From: Holtermannia corniformis
Taxonomy: Eukaryota; Basidiomycota; Tremellomycetes; Holtermanniales
Direction of reading: 5' to 3'
DNA: 64,000 nucleotides
Assembly: GCA_001599935.1 (NCBI GenBank)
Contig: BCIJ01000002.1
Span: forward strand, 580,783 to 644,782
Shown here: positions 35,824-44,729 of the stretch, piece after piece
Numbering within the stretch: position 1 is the stretch's first letter
Layout: each line of letters starts with the position of its first letter
Translations under genes and position numbers: made by a program
The notes under the pieces: generated by a model
What the model was told of the DNA's origin: nothing
What the model saw: only the letters and a program-made list of their open reading frames with translations
The model's database searches: none

Positions 35824-36238
35824 AGTGATAGTCGTATATGCAGGTGATATGGCTACCGAGGACTTTGACTGGGCGTCCGTACGACCCGCGTGTCGAGGAA
35901 ATTTTCAATGACTCACGCAAACCAGACGAAGCCTCCCTGAGGCGTTAAGGTGACCTGCATGGGTTGTGCACGAGGGCTCCGCTAATGAGCTGCGTCGGTA
36001 TCCAATGCCTGTGTCGCATCTTTGGTTGGGATCGACCGCATCGTCTCTCCGCAAATGGAGCATTGTTGGTGATGATGTTCACCTTCTTCGCTGATCGTTC
36101 ACGAGAACGTCTTCGCGCGTGCACTCTTCGAGATGGCAATCATGAAGTCTCACGAACCGTTGCCTGCGCTATGTCGACATACATGCCTTCCCATAGATGG
36201 ACTACCAAAGGAGGAAGGGGGTCAAGTGGAGCACAAGG
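35824..36238. other. Spacer before the LTR element
   Basis: About 415 bp. It may include a second exon of member D near 35872-35930. Otherwise no gene. The last five bases (36234-36238, CAAGG) are the left copy of the target duplication. Confidence 0.4.
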
Positions 36239-36508
36239 TGTTGGAATACGCCACTCAGCCAGCCACCTCTTCGGCAAGCCGGCATGACGCCGCATCTGGC
36301 GAACACTACATCCGGCGCGGATGTAGCCAAGACAAGTCTGGCGCGCAGAGGATGTAGGCAAGGCGCCGAGGACGCGACGCATCCGGCGAGGATGCAGATG
36401 ATACTGCATCCGGCGAGACAGTCAGGATGGCGTGCGAGCCGTAGGCGAAGCCTACAAAGTAGAGCCGTAGCGAGCGAGATGCATCACGGTTCTCCCCATC
36501 ATCCAACA
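36239..36508 (+). repeat. Left long terminal repeat
   Basis: 270 bp beginning TGTTGGA and ending TCCAACA, a 7-bp terminal inverted repeat of the TG...CA type. Internally it carries several copies of a CATCCGGCG/GGATG motif (about 36300-36420), some arranged as palindromes. It is short for an LTR but within the copia range. Confidence 0.92.
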
Positions 36509-36536
36509 GATTAAGAGTCTGTCTTACCGAGCTAGC
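36509..36536 (+). other. Primer-binding site, apparently for a half tRNA-Lys
   Basis: Directly after the LTR the sequence starts GATTAAGAGTCTGTC. Its reverse complement, GACAGACTCTTAATC, is the anticodon arm of a tRNA-Lys with CUU anticodon (loop CTCTTAA). The following bases, reversed, read GCTAGCTCGGTA, like a D arm. No TGG, the complement of a tRNA 3' CCA end, is present at the LTR border. This fits priming by a 5' tRNA half, as known for copia and Ty5 with initiator tRNA. Confidence 0.65.
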
Positions 36537-36562
36537 AAGCACCAGAGCCATCGTCAATTACC

Positions 36563-36720
36563 ATGTCCGACAACACGGGCACAGCCAAGGGAGTGGGAAG
36601 TACCTTTATCGCAAAGATACCCGTCCTCACCGGCATTGACAATTACTCTGCATGGCGTAGCGCCGTACTTGCGTACTTGCGCTCAGAGCAAGCCGACGCG
36701 GTCGTGCTTGGACTTGTGCA
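36563..36720 (+). CDS. Gag N-terminus of the LTR element, cut by the gap
   Basis: 53 codons visible from MSDNTGTAKGVGSTFIAKIP to the gap. LTGIDNYSAWRSAVLAYLRS is the N-terminal Gag pattern of copia-type elements (a hydrophobic-Gly-x-Asn-Tyr-x-x-Trp motif). No protease, integrase or reverse transcriptase can be seen, because the rest falls in the N run. The frame reported as open through the Ns is an artefact. Confidence 0.75.
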
Positions 36721-37580
36721 NNNNNNNNNNNNNNNNNNNNNNNNNNNNNNNNNNNNNNNNNNNNNNNNNNNNNNNNNNNNNNNNNNNNNNNNNNNNNNNN
36801 NNNNNNNNNNNNNNNNNNNNNNNNNNNNNNNNNNNNNNNNNNNNNNNNNNNNNNNNNNNNNNNNNNNNNNNNNNNNNNNNNNNNNNNNNNNNNNNNNNNN
36901 NNNNNNNNNNNNNNNNNNNNNNNNNNNNNNNNNNNNNNNNNNNNNNNNNNNNNNNNNNNNNNNNNNNNNNNNNNNNNNNNNNNNNNNNNNNNNNNNNNNN
37001 NNNNNNNNNNNNNNNNNNNNNNNNNNNNNNNNNNNNNNNNNNNNNNNNNNNNNNNNNNNNNNNNNNNNNNNNNNNNNNNNNNNNNNNNNNNNNNNNNNNN
37101 NNNNNNNNNNNNNNNNNNNNNNNNNNNNNNNNNNNNNNNNNNNNNNNNNNNNNNNNNNNNNNNNNNNNNNNNNNNNNNNNNNNNNNNNNNNNNNNNNNNN
37201 NNNNNNNNNNNNNNNNNNNNNNNNNNNNNNNNNNNNNNNNNNNNNNNNNNNNNNNNNNNNNNNNNNNNNNNNNNNNNNNNNNNNNNNNNNNNNNNNNNNN
37301 NNNNNNNNNNNNNNNNNNNNNNNNNNNNNNNNNNNNNNNNNNNNNNNNNNNNNNNNNNNNNNNNNNNNNNNNNNNNNNNNNNNNNNNNNNNNNNNNNNNN
37401 NNNNNNNNNNNNNNNNNNNNNNNNNNNNNNNNNNNNNNNNNNNNNNNNNNNNNNNNNNNNNNNNNNNNNNNNNNNNNNNNNNNNNNNNNNNNNNNNNNNN
37501 NNNNNNNNNNNNNNNNNNNNNNNNNNNNNNNNNNNNNNNNNNNNNNNNNNNNNNNNNNNNNNNNNNNNNNNNNNNNNNNN
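36721..37580. other. Assembly gap, 860 N
   Basis: Unknown bases inside the retrotransposon, between the gag start and the right LTR. Confidence 0.99.
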
Positions 37581-37675
37581 CGAGACAGTCAGGATGGCGT
37601 GCGAGCCGTAGGCGAAGCCTACAAAGTAGAGCCGTAGCGAGCGAGATGCATCACGGTTCTCCCCATCATCCAACA
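37581..37675 (+). repeat. Right long terminal repeat, 3' 95 bp
   Basis: Matches 36414-36508 base for base as far as I can check, and ends TCCAACA. Its first part is in the gap. The CAAGG duplication follows at once. Confidence 0.92.
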
Positions 37676-37759
37676 CAAGGCGCGGCACGATATTAGATCA
37701 CCGCAGGTCATGGAAGGGACGGTAGCTGCACTTTGCCAGATTGAGAACTCTTTCTTACT

Positions 37760-38032
37760 ATGGCGACCACGATCATCCTCGCAATCAGAACAAAGTGCTC
37801 GAGCACGCCAGAAAAGCACGTCCATGAGATGATACAAGAGACCGATGGGACAACGCTAAGCGTCAGCGAATGGTGCCCAAAGCATCGACGCTACGTCAAA
37901 ACGCATTGCGATCATGGGCATCTGTCCGCAGATACAATCGCATACATACTGTGGAACGAAGCACGGACCTCGGGCTTGTTGCTCAGTTTTGACGAATGGC
38001 TCGAAGAATATAAGGTACCTCTCAACATGTGA
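37760..38032 (+). CDS. Small unknown protein, family 1 member E
   Basis: 90 codons from MATTIILAIRTKCSS to KVPLNM, the cleanest member. The order is KCSSTPEKHVHEMIQ, EWCPKHRRYVKTHC, GHLSADTIAYILWNEA and LSFDEWLEEYK. The last two blocks match member F (RHLSPLEVALKTY, ISFEDWLAEAG) and the Cys/His block matches A and D. Its ATG lies 80 bp after the retrotransposon's target duplication, so the element may have entered its promoter. No known domain. Confidence 0.52.
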   Translation: MATTIILAIRTKCSSTPEKHVHEMIQETDGTTLSVSEWCPKHRRYVKTHCDHGHLSADTIAYILWNEARTSGLLLSFDEWLEEYKVPLNM

Positions 38033-38284
38033 GGAGAGGAGAGGTCGGCGAATGCTGCCTGTGGCGCTTCATGTCATTAGTGTCCTCATTTCATCGAGGC
38101 TCGGGCCACTGGCCGATTCGAGTAAAGACATGTACTCTGAAGGGTCAGATGAGGCGAACGACAGGTGATTGTGCGCCGACAAGCCTCGTATTTGTCGACA
38201 GCCCGCTTGGCTACATAAGTGGCAGGAGGAGGCAGCAATGAAACAGATTCGGCAGGCTGCACGGCGGGCTTGCACATTCTGCGC

Positions 38285-38700
38285 ATGTTCTGTAAGGACG
38301 TGCATACGATTGTGGCCGAGTGTTATCGCCACTGCGGGACGCAGCCCGTGGGAGCACGTTCTGATGATAATCGTGCCCCCAACGGATCATACGGAGAGAT
38401 AACCTTTGTTTACAGAGATCAACGCAGATCCATTCTGGATGTGTCGCGCTACGCCTAGGTCCCGCACTGAGCCTGTGCAAAGCCGCCCCTTTGTGACTCG
38501 AGCCCAGATCGAAGGCGACTACCGGGCCCGTCATCCATCAGTACGTCGAGACGTACTCGTCCGACCGTCACCTATCGCCGCTTGAGGTTGCACTCAAGAC
38601 CTATACCGCTGATGTAAAAAACGTGGACCGAATCAGCTTTGAGGATTGGCTTGCCGAGGCTGGCTCCTGCGTCAAAGACGGCAAGATCCAAAATCTCTAG
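38285..38700 (+). pseudogene. Family 1 member F, multi-exon or decayed
   Basis: The C-terminal part is plain: YVETYSSDRHLSPLEVALKT, then ISFEDWLAEAG and a stop at 38700, in a frame open only from 38496. The upstream part is in another frame from the ATG at 38285 (MFCKDVHTIVAECYRHCG to ILDVSRYA). An intron ending at CCTAG (about 38459) or GCCCAG (about 38506) could link them, but I could not make phase and donor agree. It may be intact with introns, or broken. Confidence 0.4.
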
Positions 38701-38812
38701 CTGCTGTAATGGAACCTCTTCATGGCGATCGATCTTCCCATCCGCGGATCATTGGATTTTGTGACTGCTCCTGTAGCTAACTAGACAGACTACTCCACAG
38801 CACACATTCACC

Positions 38813-41800
38813 ATGGCAGTCCCAGAGCCCGAAAAGAAGCGCAAGAGGACACAGGCCGAGGGAACTGTACCACCAGCCGCCATTGTGTCGAGCTCCAAGG
38901 CCGCACCGCGACTGTTCGCCCCGTTTCGCGCACTAGGCTTCATCTCGGACCATGTGCCGTTCTCGATGCAGATCCGTGCAGCCCAGGGTGCCTTGAGTGG
39001 GCCGAGCGTGCAGATTGTGTCGTGCTTGGGAAGGAGCTGGGCCATGTGGGAGGCCGGGAAGATGGGATTGCTCTTTGTTGGTGAGTACAATCGTATCACG
39101 AGCGTGCATCGAGCTGATTTGTGTAGGGCCGGACGCCGGTGCGCAAATATCCAGTCTCGCTACTCAAGGCAATCACGTCTTTGCTGCCGCAGGCTCCGTC
39201 GTGAGGCGCTACCTACGTGGCAAAGAGGTAAGAATTTGTCCACGCGTTGCGGTTTCGAGCTGACGGCGCTGCTAGGCTGCGGTCTACGAGGCGCCAGAAG
39301 GAACACTGCTGGGGCAAGTCTTGATCTTTGGCGGCCAGCTGCTCGCTTTACGAGACGATGGCAAAGGCCTGTTCGTATGGGACGTTGAAACGTTGGGTAG
39401 GTATCGCCTTACGAACACATACGTGAGCTTGCTGATCGTGAACAGAGTTAATCAACGAGATTGAATTCGCATCGAATTTTGTAGCCACCACTATGCTCCA
39501 TCCCGCGACATACCTCAACAAGGTGTTGATTGGAAGCCAACAAGGCGAGCTGCAGCTCTGGAACGTGCGCACGGCGTGAGTTCCCTTGTATTGCCCTTGC
39601 GCGGATGCTGAAGCACGTCAGCTCCCTCATTCACGCCTTTCCACCTGATGCGAATACGTCAGCTGTCACAGTCCTCGTTCAGTCACCCGCAGTCGACGTT
39701 GTCGGCGTCGGCCACGTAGACGGCACTGTCAACGTCTTTGATGCGCGGCAGGGCGAGAACCTGATGCGCGTGAAGATGGAGGTCGGCTCGATCACGGGCG
39801 TCGCTTTCCGAATGGGTCGGTACAAACCGACGAACTGTCAGGCAGTCGCTGACCGACGCAGACGGACCTGCCATACTTGCGACGGCGAGCTCGACGGGCA
39901 CATTGGCGATGTGGGACCTAAACGAGGGTGGCAAAATCTTGCACACGGCTCGAGGGGCGCACGAGGCAGGCATCACTGGCTTGCAATGGGTGACTGGGCA
40001 GCCTCTGCTTGTGACGTCGAGTGCGGACAACAGCGTCAAGGCACGTNTCTCGCCAGGGGAGTTCGCAGAGGTTGCGCTAACACATTATAGCAATGGCTCT
40101 TCGACTCGCCCGACGCGGCGCCGCGACTGCTGAAGTTCCGGACCGGTCACCACGCGCCGCCATCGTGCATTCGGTACTACGGCGAGGACGGCAAGCAGAT
40201 CCTGACGGCCGGTCGGGACCGCGCGTTACGGTACACGTCCGTTGTGCGGGATTCGCGGAGTCATGAGCTTTCGCAAGGTTAGCTGGGCGGTTGAATAGCT
40301 CATGACATCAGCTGACGCCTGCAGGACATCTTGCAAAGAAGGCGGTCGATCTTGCCGTATCTGTCTCGTCGCTCAAATTCCCGCCCATTACGGCCATCGC
40401 GAGCTCGTCGACACGGTCGAAAGACTGGGAGGATGTAGTCTCTGCGCATGCTGGTAACTCGTTTGCGCGCACCTGGCGTGTACAGGACAAGAAGCTTGGG
40501 CAGTGGAGCTATGGCATCGAGGACGGCCATGTGCAGGTGGGTATTCGTGATCGGTCTTGGTCTGGAGATGGCTGATGCAAACAGAGTGTCTGTGTCACGG
40601 CGTGTGGTAACTTTGGCATCGTCGGCTCTTCTGCTGGCGAGATCAAGATGTGGAACATGCAGTCGGGTCGGGAACGCAAGAGCTTCAACTTGACGGGCAA
40701 CGTCGCCGGTGGCGAGTCCAAGGCCAAGATCATCAACAAGACCAAGCCGACTGTCAAAGCCAAGACGCCGAAGCGTCTAGCGCATGCCGTGACAGGGCTG
40801 GCGACGGATGCGCTGAACACGTTGTTGATCGCTTCGACACTCGAAGGGTCACTTTATGTGGGTTAATCGCTGGTGCGGTGGGTAGAGCTAATGATGTCTA
40901 CTAGTTCTTCGACTTCCACACCACCAAGCTGTTGCACATCGTGCCCATTGGTTCGGTCATTACAGCGATCTACCTGAACCGGGATAGTGGCCTCCTCGGA
41001 GTTACGTGCGATGACCTTGTCATCCGCTTGGTGGATGTTGAGACGCGGCGGATCGTGAGAGAGATGAAGGGTTTTAAAGGGCGGATCTTGGATGCTGTGC
41101 GTACGCTTTATACCGTTTCCCAAAGCCTGACGCTGCCCAGTGCTTCTCGCCCGACTCGCGCTGGCTGATAGCAAGCTCGATGGACTCGGTCATCCGCACA
41201 TACGATGTGCCGACTGGCCGGCTGGTTGACGCCTTCCGCACCGCATCGATCGCGACGAGTATCACGTTCTCTCCGACTGGTGACTTTTTGGCGACGGCTC
41301 ATGTCGATTCGGTAGGCGTATACCTTTGGTCAGTGCATGGGAGGTTTGCTTTGCTTTGTTGACATTGTACAGGGCCAACAAGGCGCAGTTCAGCGACGTG
41401 TCGTTGCGGCATATCGCAGAGGAGGACGATGTGGTCGATGTCTCGCTGCCGTCGGTGCAGGGTGTCGACGAGGATGCTGGTGCGTTGACGCATGTCGCAA
41501 CTCGAGTGCATACTGACTTTGCACAGCCCTAGAAGGCATCACACCGGTTGGCGCACCCGAGTACACCGACATCTACACCACGCCGGATCAGCTTACCGAG
41601 GGCCTGTTGACACTATCGCTCATGCCGCGATCGCGCTGGCAAACGCTGCTTAACCTCGAAACGATCAAGGTATGCTGCAGCAGTCGTCGTCAGCAAACCT
41701 GACGCTCTCAGCAACGGAACAAGCCGAAGGAAGCACCCGAGGTGCCAGAGAAAGCACCGTTCTTCTTGCCGACAGTCGCCGGGCTCGAGACACGGTTCGA

Positions 41801-42281
41801 CTTGTCAGCCGCTCCACCACCTCCAACCGACGAGCCGAATTCGCGGAGACTAGACTTTTCCGCTGGGTTCATCGAGAGCGACTTTACACGGCGGATGGCG
41901 CGAGAGGACCCCGAGGGCGATTGTGAGTTGTCCTATCATCAGCTGCATGATTCTGACAACTCAGTCAACTCGTTCTTCGAATACTTCAAGGCGCTCTCAC
42001 CCTCGGCATGCGATGTCGAGATCCGATCCCTCGTCTCGCTCGATCACCTCGAGCTGTTCCTGACGGCGCTCACTGGCCGACTACGGTCCCATCGCGATTT
42101 CGAGGCCGTTCAGGCGTTCTTGTCCGTGTTCCTGACGGTGCACGGCGACGTCTTGATCGCCAACGAAGAGCTGCGCTCGGCGCTCGAGACGTTGCAGGGC
42201 GAGCAGCGGAAAGAGAGCGCGCGCCTGCTCGAGCTCATCTCGTATTCGCTCGGGACACTGAGCTTCCTAAAGTCGTCATAG
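38813..42281 (+). CDS. UTP21: U3 snoRNP / SSU processome WD-repeat protein Utp21
   Basis: Part of the UtpB module that assembles on 18S rRNA precursor in the nucleolus. It starts MAVPEPEKKRKRTQ and reads through two beta-propellers over about 14 exons: APFRALGFISDHVPFSMQI, GKGLFVWDVETL, TSAVTVLVQSPAVDVVGVGH, ATASSTGTLAMWDL, VTACGNFGIVGSSAGEIKMW, CFSPDSRWLIASSMDSVIRT, FSPTGDFLATAHVD. The C-terminal domain has the diagnostic PKEAPEVPEKAPFFLPTVAG and ends LISYSLGTLSFLKSS. One base at 40047 is N, near the NSVK / QWLFDSPD junction. The stop is 17 nt from that of SLU7 on the other strand. Confidence 0.93.
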
Positions 42282-42298
42282 GGATCATGCATCGCTCG

Positions 42299-44345
42299 CT
42301 AGACGTCGCCCGTGTCCTTGTAATTCGCCATCGGGTCTTCGTACGCTGGCTTTGATAATCGGTATGCCTCTGTGTCGTGTCAGTCTGGGTGCATGTCAAT
42401 GGGCACAGGCAGCACGGACCAATCTCCTCCTGAGTGACCTCGGTCTTGCTCTTCTTTGCCCTCTGCCAAGCCTCGTCCTCCGTCTCCTGTCTTCTCCGCT
42501 TCTCAACCTCCCTCGCGCGCCTCAGCCTCGCCTCGTCGATATCCAGATCATCGCCCTCGCCCAGGCGCTGTTTTGAGAATGCAGAGTTGCCATCGTCCCG
42601 AGCTTTACCCTTTGCGCTCGCGCTCTCGCGCAACGAATCGAGGTGTTCCTCTGCGAGCGTTTTCGGCTCGTCGGATTCCACTGGGCGTGTGTGGGAGGTT
42701 GAAGCGGCTTCGAGCAAGTCTTGGGCCGTTGACGCTTGGTTGGCTTCGATCCCGGCTGAACCGGTACAGTAGGAACCGGGGACTGGTCGGGTCAGCTAGG
42801 GTGTGTGTGCAGGCAAGCTCGTACTGGTCGAGTGACAGCATTGGAAGCCCCAGACGCCTTGTTCGAGAGAGAACCATGAGCCCCAGACGGTCGTGTGGTT
42901 GTTGAGGAACACTGTGGCGTGAGCTTGATCCGACCCGACTTGGAGTGCTCACCATCCTCTTCATACTTTGATCGCGCCGTGGCCCTCTCGCGACCCTTGA
43001 TGACCTTGCCGGCGATATTGTACTCTACGTCTGTCGACGCCATCAGCGCCGTGCCCAAGCCGACGCAAGACTCACACTCTTCGGTCTGACCGGTCAACAA
43101 TTCCCTCGGGATCACCTTGTTCTCGAGATACTCTGCACCGCCGTAGCGATCGAGCACACTGGTCTTTTGCGTGCCTTTCAACGTCTCCTTCTTGTCGAGA
43201 AACTGCTTGAGCAAGAGCTCGCCTTGGGTCGGGTTGGCGTTCATGTGGACGTTGTTGCCCCGGTCCTGCGAGTTTTGGGCAAACACCATGAGCTTTTGAA
43301 TGTTGGTCGCGTCGCCGGAATACCGGTCAAAGTTGTCGCCGGCAAAGTCGAGCTGCGGGTGTCAGTGGTAGGTACGCAGAGTGTAACAACGCACATCCTC
43401 TGGGTTCCCTGGGTTCGGAGCGTCACGCATCGAGCGCGTCTTGGGGTCATAGTAGGCACTCTCGGGATCCAAGTTGCGCAGGTACTTTGCCGTGTCTTCT
43501 CGGATTCGCAGGTTGCGGACCGTCACTCTAGTCTTTGTATCGAGCTTTTGGCCGACGGCGTCTGCGGCATCGGCATACTTTTCCGCATCGTCCTCTTCAT
43601 CGTCGGATGAGCCAAACTCGTCATCGGTCCGGACCTCTTTGACGGGCTTTGCGACCTTTTTCAGCGCGCCGACGTCGGTCGACGTCTGTGCGTCAATCTC
43701 CTCTTCTCGCTTGCGTTTGCGCGCGGCCTCGAGCGCCTCGTGCTCGTCAAAGTGCTCCTTGTACGTCGCTGGGTCGTAACCGTTCCAGCGATCGCGCTTG
43801 CCGTCGTAATCGCTCTTGAAGCTCTGGATGCGCTCGTCCGGCCGGATATCCTTGTTGGTGTACTTTGCCCCCTTTTTCCGCGGGCGTTCAACACAGTCTG
43901 CGCGCTTGTGCGAGATGGCGCCGCAGTTTTCGCACGCACCCGGGCGATAGCGTTTCGCGGCCGGTTTCACCGGTCCAGAGCGGTCGTACCATTCGTGCAG
44001 TGAGGCGGGGCCGGCTTCCGTCTGGACCGGTTGCCGCTGGTGGTTGAGCGAGGGGCGACCGGTATCGACATACCACGGGGCTTTGGTGATGTACTCTGAT
44101 CGTCGTCAGCACGGCGCGGCGCCGTCAAGCGATCGACTGACCTGGGATGTGCGGGTTGATTGCGCGCCCTTCCTCGTCGACCTCTGCGGGCGCTGTGCCG
44201 GCTTTGCGAGCGGCGTCGAGGTCCTTTTGCCGTCGCCACTCTTCACGCGAGAGCTTGTGGGCTGCGAGGTCAGTCGAGCCGGGTGCGAGATGGGATGCAA
44301 CGTACAGCCGCTGCTCATCATCAGCTTGTTGGATTCTTCGATCAT
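42299..44345 (-). CDS. SLU7: Second-step splicing factor Slu7
   Basis: Acts in 3' splice-site choice during the second step of splicing. The start at 44345 gives [13 protein letters not shown]; a GTACGT...CTCGCAG intron then joins to [20 protein letters not shown]. The family core follows: [15 protein letters not shown], the zinc knuckle [70 protein letters not shown]-rich [10 protein letters not shown] and [16 protein letters not shown], then [12 protein letters not shown] and WGFQCCHS. A last small exon gives [20 protein letters not shown] and the stop at 42299, matching the conserved family end (DPMA). Confidence 0.94.
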
Positions 44346-44729
44346 GGTGGGCAGTGCGACTGGGTGGTAGCTATCGCTGACTGTCGCTGTAGTGGTGGTG
44401 TGAGTGGCGATGCTAAAGATGGTTGGCTAACCCCTATACCGCGCTGTAACGCCGACTGTAACGCCGAGGGTGTGTTCAGTGGGGGTTAAATCGCGTTACG
44501 GTCGATCACGAGCGCAACCGAGCGAGTGGACGGGACGGGTCGGATTCGAGCACTCTACTTGGGACCGCACGGGATCATCACTGCTAGACAGGCAAAGCAC
44601 CAGACGACCGGACGAATCAGAACAACAGGAATCACCCAGCCAACCGGCGTGACCCATCAGCCAACCCCCGCGAGATCCCCACACGAGTTCCCTCCCGGAC
44701 GGGCTACGCAGCAGTCGCAGCCTCACAGC
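44346..44729. promoter_or_regulatory. Divergent intergenic region, SLU7 / PH-domain gene
   Basis: About 380 bp between divergent starts. A short near-repeat (CTGTAACGCCGA, twice, about 44442-44470) is present. No named site recognised. Confidence 0.4.

Larger units (their letters stand above)
36234..37680 (+). mobile_element. LTR retrotransposon, probably copia type, body lost in an assembly gap
   Basis: Left LTR 36239-36508, primer-binding region from 36509, a gag start at 36563, an N run 36721-37580, and the end of the right LTR 37581-37675. Five-base target duplications CAAGG flank it (36234-36238 and 37676-37680), so both outer ends are real and the insertion is simple. The two LTR segments that can be compared (95 bp) look identical, suggesting a recent insertion. 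The Gag N-terminus reads IPVLTGIDNYSAWRSAVLAY, the pattern of copia-type Gag. A full element is normally several kilobases, so the 860-N gap is unlikely to reflect its true size. Confidence 0.88.

Noticed and set aside
36563..37696. Long open frames crossing the N run (377, 353 and 333 codons)
   Set aside because: Unknown bases were read as open codons. Only the first 53 codons of the plus-strand frame are supported, as Gag.
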